Shown here one piece after another: positions 23,388-30,355 of a stretch of DNA of 59,720 nt; position 1 is the stretch's first letter; every line of letters starts with the position of its first letter. Below the pieces are notes generated by a model. It worked only from the letters and a program-made list of their open reading frames with translations. It ran no database searches and was not told the origin of the DNA. The stretch lies in the IMG/VR virus record IMGVR_UViG_3300032287_002700, positions 1-59,720 of that record; one strand, written 5' to 3'. The translations under genes were made by a program, and so were the position numbers. This DNA comes from a virus.

Positions 23388-24848
23388 ATGATGCAAATTG
23401 CAAAGGCATTCCGGGCAGGTGTCCCATTGGTTTCGGTGACCACAGGCGATCCAGCGGCAACGATTCGATCCATCAGCGAGCAGCTCGCGGGCTTTGAGGA
23501 TTCGGTGGGCTTGATTTGCTGGGACGTAATTCAAGGGGCTAAGGCTGCAAAGACCGATATCAAGGCGGTTGAAGCGTTGGCAGGTCTTCCACAGCAAGAC
23601 TATTCGGGGTCAATGGTCAACTTTTTGGCTGACCTGAAAGAGCTTACGCGCCGTCAGGTGGTTGTGATTTGCAACGCTCATTTATTCATGGATGACCCTC
23701 GCGCGGTTCAGGCTGTGTGGAATCTCCGCGATGATTTCAAGGCCACGAAGAAAGTACTTGTGCTCCTCGGAGTCGCGGTACTTCCGCCAGAACTGATCCA
23801 CGACGTAGTTCAGTTCGACGACCCCCTGCCGGGCTCGGATGAGCTTCGTGGAATCGTGAGCAATGTTTGCGAGTGGGGGAAGCATACGCCAACGGAAGAG
23901 GTACTTGAAAGCGGTGCGAATGCGGCAATCGGCGTGACTGCCTTTTGTGCGGAGAACCTTGCTTGCTTGGCATTGGATAAGACCGGGTTGGACGTTGACC
24001 AGTTGTGGGAATCGAAGCGGCGGAAGATCGATCAGACTCCCGGACTGAGAGTGGTAACAACGAAGGCAGGCTTCGATTCGATCGGCGGTTGTGAGAGCTT
24101 CAAAACATTTATGCGGGCCGTCCTCAAAGGCAAGGCGAAACCGAAGGCGGTTGTATTCGTCGATGAGATCGAGAAGTGCTTAGGGGCGGCTGGATCCGAT
24201 ACTAGCGGGGTATCGCAGGATCAGCTAGGGCAGTTGCTCAGTTGGATGCAAGATAACCGGGCTACGGGCATGATCCTCGTCGGCCCTCCGGGTGCGGCGA
24301 AATCAGCGGTTGCGAAGTCTACAGGTACCGAAGGCGGAATTCCTACGATCCAGCTCGACTTAGGGGGCACCAAGGGATCATTGGTCGGACAGTCAGAGGC
24401 ACAGGTACGGGAGGCCTTGAAGGTAATCAAGGCGATCAGCGGCGGGGATACCCTTTGGATAGCAACCTGCAACAGCTTGACCGAACTACCGCCGGAATTG
24501 AAGCGACGGTTTAAGCTCGGTACTTGGTTCTTCGACCTACCGGACAGGGCAGAACGGCAAGCTATTTGGAGTCTATACGCTGCGAAGTTCGGGCATGATG
24601 ACCAAGGGGCAATCAGCAAGCTACTCGATAACGAATGGACAGGGGCCGAGATCGAATCCTGCTGCGAGATTGCAGATTCTCTTTCGATCAGTCTCGAGCA
24701 AGCCGCGTCCTACATCGTACCGGTAAGCAAGCAAGCACCGGAAGCAATCGCCAAGCTGCGAGCAGGTGCCGAAGGTCGCTTCCTTTCTGCGAGCGTTCCA
24801 GGGCCTTACACGCGACGCAAGGAATCCGCAGGTCGAGAGCTGGAATAG
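23388..24848 (+). CDS. Ycf46-like AAA+ ATPase with circularly permuted core
   Basis: 486 residues. The N-terminal 200 match Ycf46-type proteins (VPLVSVTTGDP, WDVIQGAK, FMDDPRAVQAVWNLRDDFKA, VLLGVAVLPPEL). In the AAA+ domain the motif order is unusual: the Walker B strand VVFVDEIEK with GVSQDQLGQLLSWMQ (about 255-290) comes before Walker A VGPPGAAKS (about 298-306), followed by LVGQSEAQVREALK and TCNSLTELPPELKRRF (sensor and arginine finger). In ordinary Ycf46 Walker A precedes the DEIEK block. It heads a cassette with DUF1257- and DUF2997-like genes. ATG 23388 follows AAAGGA. Confidence 0.8.
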   Translation: MMQIAKAFRAGVPLVSVTTGDPAATIRSISEQLAGFEDSVGLICWDVIQGAKAAKTDIKAVEALAGLPQQDYSGSMVNFLADLKELTRRQVVVICNAHLFMDDPRAVQAVWNLRDDFKATKKVLVLLGVAVLPPELIHDVVQFDDPLPGSDELRGIVSNVCEWGKHTPTEEVLESGANAAIGVTAFCAENLACLALDKTGLDVDQLWESKRRKIDQTPGLRVVTTKAGFDSIGGCESFKTFMRAVLKGKAKPKAVVFVDEIEKCLGAAGSDTSGVSQDQLGQLLSWMQDNRATGMILVGPPGAAKSAVAKSTGTEGGIPTIQLDLGGTKGSLVGQSEAQVREALKVIKAISGGDTLWIATCNSLTELPPELKRRFKLGTWFFDLPDRAERQAIWSLYAAKFGHDDQGAISKLLDNEWTGAEIESCCEIADSLSISLEQAASYIVPVSKQAPEAIAKLRAGAEGRFLSASVPGPYTRRKESAGRELE

Positions 24849-24865
24849 GTTTTCTTTCCGGGATT

Positions 24866-24875
24866 GGTGGCGTTA
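24866..24875 (+). promoter_or_regulatory. C motif before gene 24926
   Basis: Exact copy ending 50 bases before ATG 24926; B site and A half-site lie between. Confidence 0.55.
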
Positions 24876-24884
24876 TACAGTTGG

Positions 24885-24912
24885 GCAATATTTGCAACGT
24901 TACTTTTTTCTG
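24885..24912. repeat. Family B site, intergenic
   Basis: Core GCAACGTTAC 24894-24903, right arm TTTTTTCTG; left arm is AATATTT, the mirror of the AAATATT arm seen elsewhere. Confidence 0.75.
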
Positions 24913-24925
24913 ACAGGTGGAAACG

Positions 24926-25831
24926 ATGACGGATTTAGGACAGCAGTTGTTCGAGGAGATGAGCGGCTGCAAATTGGAAATTACCAGCTTTTCAAGTCGC
25001 AAGAAATTCACCGACGGACAGCGGCATAGCATGGCGTCGTTCTTCGATTCGGACGCAAAGAGCGTAAGCGGCGGGCGTGAGATCCTCAACAAGAAACTAC
25101 CAGAGGTCAAAGCCGTCTATGCGATCATTCGACAAGCTCGTGCGATTTGGCAGGGCTATACCGTCAAGTACGAAGACGGGATGCGGCTTATCAAGATCGA
25201 TCGGATTGAGTGGATGAACCAGCAAGTCGCTACGCTGCAAGCCGACTTGCAAAAGGCGAAAGAGGCGTTGTACGAAGCATGGGAAGCGGTCAAAGAGGAT
25301 GCCGAGAATCGCCTAGCTCGATTGTATGTTCCGTCGGACTACAATTTTGACGTGCGGCAAGCAATTTGGCTGACGATCAGCTACCCTTCGGTGCAACCTG
25401 ACCCGAAGTTGGCGAAGCTTGGTAAAGAGCTTTTCGACCGGGAAATGCAAAAGTTCGCGATCAAGTTTGATGAGGCGGCGCAGGCCGCAGAGCAAGCGTT
25501 ACGCGAAGAGTTCGCCGGTATGATTGCGGCGGTCGCAGAACGTCTTGAGTCCGGGGAGTCTGAGGACGGGAAGAAACGAGTTCTCCAGCAACGAGCGGTA
25601 GATAATATCGTCGAGTTCGCAAACCGTTTCCGAGCTATCTCAGTCGGAGACAATGCCGAGCTAGATGCCCTGGTGCATCAGGCAGAGCAGCTTGCCGTGG
25701 GGCTCGATGCGAAGGCCATGAAGAAAGACGACGAGCAACGCGCTAACATGCGTGAAGCGTTCTCCAAGCTTCAATCGGCGGTATCCGCCCACGTTGTCAA
25801 ACAAGCGGAACGCTCGATCGAATTTGAATAA
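24926..25831 (+). CDS. DUF3150-like helical protein of the AAA+ cassette
   Basis: 301 residues, mostly helical, from ATG 24926. A conserved-looking start (LGQQLFEEMSGCKLEITSFSSRKKF) and coiled-coil centre (MNQQVATLQADLQKAKEALYE). It resembles phage DUF3150-type proteins that sit beside AAA+ genes; this family call is tentative. A C motif (24866-24875), a B site (24894-24903) and an A half-site (24918) precede it; a degraded B copy and an A site follow. Probably a partner of the ATPase. Confidence 0.55.
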   Translation: MTDLGQQLFEEMSGCKLEITSFSSRKKFTDGQRHSMASFFDSDAKSVSGGREILNKKLPEVKAVYAIIRQARAIWQGYTVKYEDGMRLIKIDRIEWMNQQVATLQADLQKAKEALYEAWEAVKEDAENRLARLYVPSDYNFDVRQAIWLTISYPSVQPDPKLAKLGKELFDREMQKFAIKFDEAAQAAEQALREEFAGMIAAVAERLESGESEDGKKRVLQQRAVDNIVEFANRFRAISVGDNAELDALVHQAEQLAVGLDAKAMKKDDEQRANMREAFSKLQSAVSAHVVKQAERSIEFE

Positions 25832-25851
25832 AAGTAACCTTCCGTTTTTTG
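25825..25851. repeat. Family B site, degraded
   Basis: Core GTAACCTTCC 25834-25843 with A and T arms; position relative to C and A is the same as at 23310. Confidence 0.5.
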
Positions 25852-25854
25852 ATT

Positions 25855-25864
25855 GGTGGCGTTA
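25855..25864 (+). promoter_or_regulatory. C motif in B-C-A cassette, DUF1257 gene
   Basis: Exact copy ending 48 bases before GTG 25913. Confidence 0.55.
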
Positions 25865-25869
25865 ACAAG

Positions 25870-25885
25870 GTGGAAACGTTTCCAC
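25870..25885. repeat. Family A palindrome, intergenic
   Basis: Full 16-bp copy in a B-C-A cassette before the DUF1257 gene; degraded B centre lies 39 bases upstream. Confidence 0.9.
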
Positions 25886-25912
25886 TTTTCGAGAGTCAAA
25901 ACGAGGTGCAAA

Positions 25913-26314
25913 GTGAGTCATATTGCGACGGTTGAAATCGAGTTTCGTGACATGGATTGCCTAGCGAAAGCTTGCGAGCGTTGCGGCGTGGAGCTTCGCA
26001 AAGAGCAGAAAACGTTTCGCTGGTATATGGGTCAAGTCGATCCATGCGATGCGGCGATTGTGCATCCGAATCCTACAGCGTACGAGATCGGCGTGCACAA
26101 GACGGAAACCGGGCTTCGGTTGAGCTTCGACCCGTTCGCGCGTGGATACGGGATGCAAGACGCGGTAGCCTTCGCTGAGGACATGCGAGGCCTCGGAAGG
26201 CTGCAACAGGCGTACGGTGTTGAGGTCGCACGCAAGCAAGCCAAGCGGCAAGGCTTTGCGGTCAAGGAAACGTTGCAGGCTAACGGACGAATCAAACTAA
26301 CTCTTTCGAGGTAA
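25913..26314 (+). CDS. DUF1257 (Ycf35-like) protein
   Basis: 133 residues from GTG 25913. It begins MSHIATVEIEFRDMDCLAKACERCG, the signature of the DUF1257/Ycf35 family, with the following RWYMGQ region and helical C-terminus. In cyanobacteria and plastids ycf35 and ycf46 belong to the same conserved but uncharacterised system; here the Ycf46-like gene lies two genes upstream and a DUF2997-like gene five bases downstream. The gene follows a B-C-A motif cassette. Confidence 0.8.
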   Translation: MSHIATVEIEFRDMDCLAKACERCGVELRKEQKTFRWYMGQVDPCDAAIVHPNPTAYEIGVHKTETGLRLSFDPFARGYGMQDAVAFAEDMRGLGRLQQAYGVEVARKQAKRQGFAVKETLQANGRIKLTLSR

Positions 26315-26318
26315 TGCG

Positions 26319-26501
26319 ATGGAATCAATTGACGTAGTGATCGATAAGGAAGGCAAGGTCAAGGTAGAGGTCAACGGGTGCTCGGGGGCAAGCTGCAAGA
26401 CGCTGACCGAAGGCATTGAGAAAGCCCTGGGAACGGTCACCAGCGATGACCTCAAGCAAGACTACTACAAGCAGGCGCAGGGCCAACAGGTCAAGCGATG
26501 A
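26319..26501 (+). CDS. DUF2997-like small protein
   Basis: 60 residues: beta strand (IDVVIDKEGKVKVEVNG), GCSGASCKTLTEGIEKALG with two cysteines, and VTSDDLKQDYY at the end. This is the DUF2997 layout; such proteins commonly follow DUF1257 genes. Part of the AAA+/DUF1257 cassette. Function unknown. It overlaps the next gene by four bases. Confidence 0.75.
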   Translation: MESIDVVIDKEGKVKVEVNGCSGASCKTLTEGIEKALGTVTSDDLKQDYYKQAQGQQVKR

Positions 26502-26800
26502 TCGAAGATGGAAGTTTCTACAGGGTGATCCTCAAGCGGCATCGAACGAATACTGTGATCGGCTTCATCGTCGCAATCGATGAGGGAATGAAATTCAGTC
26601 AGTTGGCTCCGGTCATTGCCAAGCATTTTCCAGGCTTTGGGATACAGGTAACACGGATCAGCTTGAGGGAATTTGAATTGCTCTTGCAAGAGTCCAGGGC
26701 CTCAAGGCTGGTTGACTTCGACCGTGTAATGCCGAACGCAGAGCATGAGAAGTTGCTCGGCATTCACGGCGAATTGTTCGACATTGACTTTCAGAGTTAG
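26498..26800 (+). CDS. Unknown protein attached to the AAA+ cassette
   Basis: 100 residues, ATGA overlap with the DUF2997-like gene, so it is probably translated with it. Mixed alpha/beta (FYRVILKRHRTNTVIGFIVAIDEG), no family recognised. Confidence 0.55.
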   Translation: MIEDGSFYRVILKRHRTNTVIGFIVAIDEGMKFSQLAPVIAKHFPGFGIQVTRISLREFELLLQESRASRLVDFDRVMPNAEHEKLLGIHGELFDIDFQS

Positions 26801-26804
26801 GAAC

Positions 26805-26814
26805 GGTGGCGTTA
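26805..26814 (+). promoter_or_regulatory. C motif at CsrA-like 3 start
   Basis: Exact copy whose last A is the first base of ATG 26814; the spacing differs from other copies. Confidence 0.4.
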
Positions 26815-27038
26815 TGTGGGTGGCGGAAAGAAAGCCCGGTGAGGCGATCAGTATCGAGGCGTTTGACGCTGAGGGCAAGCCGGTAGAGATCAAGGTGTCA
26901 GTAGGTCGATCAACGTCGAAGGGCGTGAGGATCGGCATCGAGGCACCAAAGAGTATCAATTTACGAAGGGTGAGGCCAACGAATGGCGCAGGAAATAACG
27001 TTGTTGATCGGCACAAAGATAGAGTCGATTTACAGTGA
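26814..27038 (+). CDS. csrA: CsrA-like RNA-binding protein 3
   Basis: 74 residues: WVAERKPGEAISIEA, then VEIKVSV, then KGVRIGIEAPKSINLRR, giving the CsrA strand order and the APK turn, with an insertion of about six residues between the first strands. The Arg-Arg at the last strand matches the RNA-contact position. The extra C-terminal part overlaps the next gene by 56 bases. The C motif 26805-26814 runs into its start codon. Confidence 0.7.
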   Translation: MWVAERKPGEAISIEAFDAEGKPVEIKVSVGRSTSKGVRIGIEAPKSINLRRVRPTNGAGNNVVDRHKDRVDLQ

Positions 27039-27234
27039 TGATGCAAGCGAAGTACTAGAAGCGGCTGGAAACGTTTCCATTGCTCGCGCTTCGCATGTTG
27101 AGCCCGGTGAATCGGGCGTTGATTGGTTCGCAGATTTGAGCCCGGTCGGTGGGCCTAAACTGGGGCCGTTCGGTAAGCGATCATTGGCGATCGATGCCGA
27201 GATTCTTTGGCTGCAAGAAAATAGGGGGCTGTAA
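26983..27234 (+). CDS. Small early protein with an A site
   Basis: 83 residues starting MAQEITLLIGTKIESIYSDD. AAGNVSIAR is encoded by an exact family A palindrome (core 27067-27078). It ends on the first base of the following nuclease gene. No family recognised. Confidence 0.55.
   Translation: MAQEITLLIGTKIESIYSDDASEVLEAAGNVSIARASHVEPGESGVDWFADLSPVGGPKLGPFGKRSLAIDAEILWLQENRGL
27066..27079. repeat. Family A palindrome, in CDS
   Basis: Core 27067-27078, coding AGNVSI in the gene at 26983. Confidence 0.9.
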
Positions 27235-28046
27235 TGGGCTTCATCAACGGTCAAGTACATATCGGCGAGCACATCGACAGCTACCACAGGCGGGAAGAAA
27301 TCTCGGCTTCGATGGTCAAAGACTTGCTATCAAGCCCTGAGGAATTCCACTGGAATCACATCCTCAAGCGACGCAAAGAATCTACGGCTGCAATGGACTT
27401 CGGAACGGCGGTTCACGAGGATCAGTTATTGGCCGTATGGGATCAGTCGTACAAGGTAATCCCGAAGCAAGTACTTTCGAGCAACGGTGCACGACGCGGG
27501 TCGGCATGGCTTGCGTACCAGCGGGAAAACGAGGGCTCGATATTGCTCAAGGAAGATCAGATATCGAACCTCAAGTACATTCGGGAAGCGATCCAGAATA
27601 ACCCGGTGGCGGTTCAGTTGCTTTCCAGGCGGTCAGAGTCTTTGACGGAAATATCGATCACGGCTGAGGCACCCTTGCAAGATGGGAGCTACCAGAAGGT
27701 GCGGGGGCGAATTGACATGCTGACCCCTGATTCGATTATTGACTTCAAAACCATTGCCGATATGAGTGAGCGGACTTGCAACTACAGGCCGTACGATCAC
27801 AAGTGGGACGTCCAGGCCGTAATGTACCAACTGCTCGTTCAGTCGGTTCGCGGTGGCGAGCTTCCTCCGGTATACTTCATCGTTGTAGAGACGTCAGCGC
27901 CGTTTCGGTGTGAAGTGTTCAGGCCGACGGAATCGACGCTGGCGGGCGCGGCGTTGGTGCTTCAAGATGCGATCGAAGAGATCATCGAACGCACGAAGAG
28001 CGGCAACTGGCACCGCGATGGATGGCCGGAACCTTTCACTTTTTAG
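27234..28046 (+). CDS. PD-(D/E)XK exonuclease (RecE-like)
   Basis: 270 residues. ISASMVKDLLSSPEEFHW, GTAVHE (57-62), GRIDMLTPDSIIDFKT (D161, D170-x-K172) and Q194 in VQAVMYQ are the ordered motifs of the PD-(D/E)XK nuclease family, as in RecE or lambda-type exonucleases. It probably resects double-stranded DNA ends for recombination with the ERF annealing protein encoded at 31426. Confidence 0.8.
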   Translation: MGFINGQVHIGEHIDSYHRREEISASMVKDLLSSPEEFHWNHILKRRKESTAAMDFGTAVHEDQLLAVWDQSYKVIPKQVLSSNGARRGSAWLAYQRENEGSILLKEDQISNLKYIREAIQNNPVAVQLLSRRSESLTEISITAEAPLQDGSYQKVRGRIDMLTPDSIIDFKTIADMSERTCNYRPYDHKWDVQAVMYQLLVQSVRGGELPPVYFIVVETSAPFRCEVFRPTESTLAGAALVLQDAIEEIIERTKSGNWHRDGWPEPFTF

Positions 28047-28056
28047 GAGTGGTATC

Positions 28057-28374
28057 GTGATTAGTTTTGAGAAGAAATTGCGTGAGGAAGTCGAAATCGC
28101 CTTGGATGATATCAAGGCATCAACCTCGAAGCGTCCGATGGCAGCGGGCTCGAAGTTCTTCGATATCGTTTTGCGAGTGGTCAAGCAGATCGGCGCGGAG
28201 CAACTCAAGGACTTAGACCGGGCAACGGTGCTTGAGATCGTAGGCAAGATTTACGATGAGTACATTGCCAAGATTGATTTACCCGGTGAGTATGACGCGG
28301 TGTTCCATGCCTTGATTAAGCAGGCATCTTTGGCAGCGGTAGCGATTGCGTTTGATAAATTCTTGGCGAAATAG
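28057..28374 (+). CDS. Small helical protein next to the nuclease
   Basis: 105 residues from GTG 28057 (AGGAG SD). Helical with a conserved-looking start MISFEKKLREEVEIALDDI. No family recognised; adjacency to the exonuclease suggests a DNA metabolism role. Confidence 0.5.
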   Translation: MISFEKKLREEVEIALDDIKASTSKRPMAAGSKFFDIVLRVVKQIGAEQLKDLDRATVLEIVGKIYDEYIAKIDLPGEYDAVFHALIKQASLAAVAIAFDKFLAK

Positions 28375-28390
28375 TTTCGCTGAGTTGGTC

Positions 28391-28400
28391 GGTGGCGTTA
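28391..28400 (+). promoter_or_regulatory. C motif before secreted protein gene
   Basis: Exact copy ending 49 bases before ATG 28450. Confidence 0.5.
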
Positions 28401-28449
28401 GTAGTGCGGATAGTTAGTTTTGTGTTTAGTACCCTTCACGGAGGTTAGT

Positions 28450-28908
28450 ATGAAGCGTTGGAGTTTTGGTTCGGTTTCCTTGGTTTTCATTGCTCTTTGC
28501 ATGTTTGCAGGTGGAAACGTTTCCACTTTCGGACAGGATTGCTTGACGGGTCAATGCGTCAAGAGTCCCTCGGATCGAGTGCTTGCCAAGGTTGCTGAGG
28601 TTGTAGTCGCGGCGGTCGAAGTGCCGGTACGAGTCGTTGAGCATGTTGTCTGTGAGTCTCAACCGGTTCGGTCATTGGTGGCTTGCAATGGTCTTGCACA
28701 GTGGAAAGCAGAGCGACAAGCTGCGAGCGGTCGCATGTATCACGTAGGCGGCGGCTTCGGTGGTGGCAACTATGAGGGCGTCGGGTTCTCGACCAGTTCG
28801 CCGGATGCAGCTATCAGAGCTTGTTGCTACTGGGGACGCAGGCCAGTAATGGAGATCGGCGTCGCGCGTGGTCGCAATGGTTGGTACGCGACAGTGATTT
28901 ACCGCTAG
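28450..28908 (+). CDS. Secreted protein of planctomycete style
   Basis: 152 residues with an N-terminal signal-type segment (KRWSFGSVSLVFIALCMFAGG). The C-terminal half, GRMYHVGGGFGGGNYEGVGFS, then ACCYWGRR and GVARGRNGWYATVIYR, resembles short exported proteins I associate with planctomycete genomes. GGNVST (family A core 28513-28524) lies just after the signal. Possible exported accessory protein; function unknown. Confidence 0.6.
   Translation: MKRWSFGSVSLVFIALCMFAGGNVSTFGQDCLTGQCVKSPSDRVLAKVAEVVVAAVEVPVRVVEHVVCESQPVRSLVACNGLAQWKAERQAASGRMYHVGGGFGGGNYEGVGFSTSSPDAAIRACCYWGRRPVMEIGVARGRNGWYATVIYR
28511..28526. repeat. Family A palindrome, in CDS
   Basis: Full 16-bp copy, coding GGNVST in the secreted protein gene at 28450. 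Confidence 0.9.
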
Positions 28909-28978
28909 TACGTTTTGTGAGTAGCCAAGTGCGATGGCTTGGGTGAAAAACCTGGATCAGTGACCAGGAGGCACAAAT

Positions 28979-29060
28979 GGGCCGGTAGCTTAAATCCTAG
29001 GTGAGAGTCTTGGTCCCTACGGGGGATCATGGGGTGCAGGTTCGAGTCCTGCCCGGCCCG
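28979..29060 (+). tRNA. tRNA-like element 1, possible tRNA-Arg(ACG)
   Basis: Acceptor GGGCCGG/CCGGCCC (7 bp), T arm GCAGG-TTCGAGT-CCTGC with a canonical loop, anticodon stem GGTCC/GGATC with loop CTACGGG, giving anticodon ACG. The D stem GCTT/GAGT needs two wobble pairs and there are two extra bases before the anticodon stem and a seven-base variable region, so the fold is imperfect (82 bases). No encoded CCA. A different reading of the fold is possible. Confidence 0.5.
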
Positions 29061-29115
29061 TTGGATGATGACGAAAACGGTTTCGTGATGATGGCAAGCT
29101 AATTGGAGGTGGATA

Positions 29116-29319
29116 ATGCGAGACAATGAGCGAATGTTGAAGTGGTTCGAGTGCGAACACTTGCCAGATGACCTAAAGATCGTGGCGTTGCAGTTTAAGG
29201 CGTTGGCTGAGTTGACGTGTGAGTTGTGCTATCCAGGGCCGGAAAGAACTGTTGCACTTCGCAAACTGCTTGAATCGAAGGATGCAGCAGTTCGGGCAGC
29301 TTTGAATCAGGGCGGCTAG
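29116..29319 (+). CDS. Small helical protein, Acb2/Tad1-hairpin-like
   Basis: 67 residues. ATG 29116 has GGAGG upstream. Two helices around PGPERTVALRKLLESKDAAVRAAL resemble a common small phage family whose helical hairpin recalls Acb2/Tad1-type proteins, known phage inhibitors that sequester cyclic nucleotide signals of CBASS or Thoeris. The similarity is to a short pattern only; the anti-defence role is a hypothesis. Confidence 0.45.
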   Translation: MRDNERMLKWFECEHLPDDLKIVALQFKALAELTCELCYPGPERTVALRKLLESKDAAVRAALNQGG

Positions 29320-29345
29320 GTCGAGGACAGCCGGAGAGACGGCGA

Positions 29346-29408
29346 GGATCGGAGCTTAATCAGTGGGGGCATTGATGAGGCAAGCAGGTAGCCATTCCTG
29401 CCCGGTTC
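29346..29408 (+). ncRNA. tRNA-like element 2 (short)
   Basis: Acceptor-like GGATCGG with CCGGTTC, hairpin ATCAGTG-GGGG-CATTGAT (29359-29376) and T-arm-like GCAGG-N8-CCTGC, followed by TTTT. It shares AGCTTAA and the 3' block with element 1 but is only 63 bases, lacks a normal anticodon arm and is unlikely to decode. Confidence 0.4.
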
Positions 29409-29466
29409 TTTTGAGCTTGCGAGACTTCCTTGCAAGTCGGTTTTAGTTTTGTGAAAGGTTCGAAGA

Positions 29467-30138
29467 ATGATTCGTCTTTTGTCGGTCGCGTTGGTTTTGA
29501 TTGGATCACTTGCAAACGCTCAAACCCCGTTTCCTGCCCGGATTGTCGAGGCCGGTCAGACGGTGGTTGTACCGAAGGGTGACTACGTGCTAAGCAAGCA
29601 AGTTGTCATCAGGGCAGGTGGTAGGCTGGTGCTTGAGGCTGGTTGTAATGTTTCGGTATCCGGGCTCGGATTGCCCGTTCAAGTTTACGGAGAGTTTGAG
29701 GCGAACGGAACGGCAGCGGAACCGGTAACGTTTGGTCCTGATGCTTCGGGCGTTTGCGGTACTATGCAGACGTACGGTAGCCGGTTGGTTCGCTCGTCAG
29801 TTCAGGCAACTTACCTCGAATGGACTACGACATTGAACGGCAATTGCTTGTTTCTTTCGTCGTGTGACTATTCGCTTGCAAGCTGCAAGATCACCAACAG
29901 ATCAAGTGCGGCTAAGCGGGCTTGCGTCGCGTCGGTGGCCGACTCGGTTGGAGTGATTTCTGATTGTATGCTCGATGGATCAGGCGATACGTTAACAACG
30001 CCATGCGCTGCGGTGGTTGTCGGGAACGGAGTAGGGCAGAGTGATAAGGTGCAGTTGGTTGATACGCTCATCATCAACGCAAGCGATCCGGTAAGCATTC
30101 GGAAGAACTTCGCACTGGTGTCAGGCGTTATTGAGTAA
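29467..30138 (+). CDS. Secreted beta-helix-like protein
   Basis: 223 residues with a signal peptide (MIRLLSVALVLIGSLANAQ) and short repeated beta strands (VVVPKGDYVLSKQVVIRAGGRLVLEAG; EANGTAAEPVTFGPD; NGNCLFLSSCDYSLASCKITNRS), the layout of a right-handed beta-helix. It is placed among tRNA-like elements in the early region, outside the tail block. Possibly exported to the host envelope; function unknown. Confidence 0.6.
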   Translation: MIRLLSVALVLIGSLANAQTPFPARIVEAGQTVVVPKGDYVLSKQVVIRAGGRLVLEAGCNVSVSGLGLPVQVYGEFEANGTAAEPVTFGPDASGVCGTMQTYGSRLVRSSVQATYLEWTTTLNGNCLFLSSCDYSLASCKITNRSSAAKRACVASVADSVGVISDCMLDGSGDTLTTPCAAVVVGNGVGQSDKVQLVDTLIINASDPVSIRKNFALVSGVIE

Positions 30139-30153
30139 CCGCGAAAGCGGCGA

Positions 30154-30265
30154 GGGTCGGCGGAGTGGCGGGAACCACTACACCTGAACAGGTGGCACGA
30201 AAGCGTTCTTTGCACGCATGCAAAAGCAATCGCACATCAACGCAGGTTCGAATCCTGCCCGATCC
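30154..30265 (+). ncRNA. tRNA-like element 3
   Basis: GGGTCGG pairs with CCGATCC (30259-30265); T arm GCAGG-TTCGAAT-CCTGC is perfect; GTGG-CGGGAA-CCAC, CACCTG-AA-CAGGTG and TTTGCA-CGCA-TGCAAA are three further hairpins in order. At 112 bases it is too long for a tRNA and lacks a seven-base anticodon loop. TTTTT follows, so it may also terminate transcription. Confidence 0.45.
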
Positions 30266-30292
30266 TTTTTGTTGGAATACCTAAAGGGAGAT

Positions 30293-30352
30293 CCGCGAGG
30301 TAGCCCCGGTGCGACAGACAGATCCTTCGGGATGGTTGCATCGGAACAGCGG
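30293..30352 (+). ncRNA. Long hairpin capped by UUCG between tRNA-like elements
   Basis: CCGC, CGGTGCGAC and ATCC pair in order with GGAT, GTTGCATCG and GCGG around a TTCG loop (30322-30333, closed by C-G). A cUUCGg tetraloop is stable only on the + strand, which fixes the strand of the RNA. It may belong to one transcript with elements 3 and 4. Confidence 0.5.
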
Positions 30353-30355
30353 AGA

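Noticed and set aside
28979-29060. Class II tRNA (Leu/Ser) reading of element 1
   Set aside because: Using CTAGG/CTTGG as anticodon stem leaves no U33 and no D arm; the Arg(ACG) reading needs fewer exceptions.
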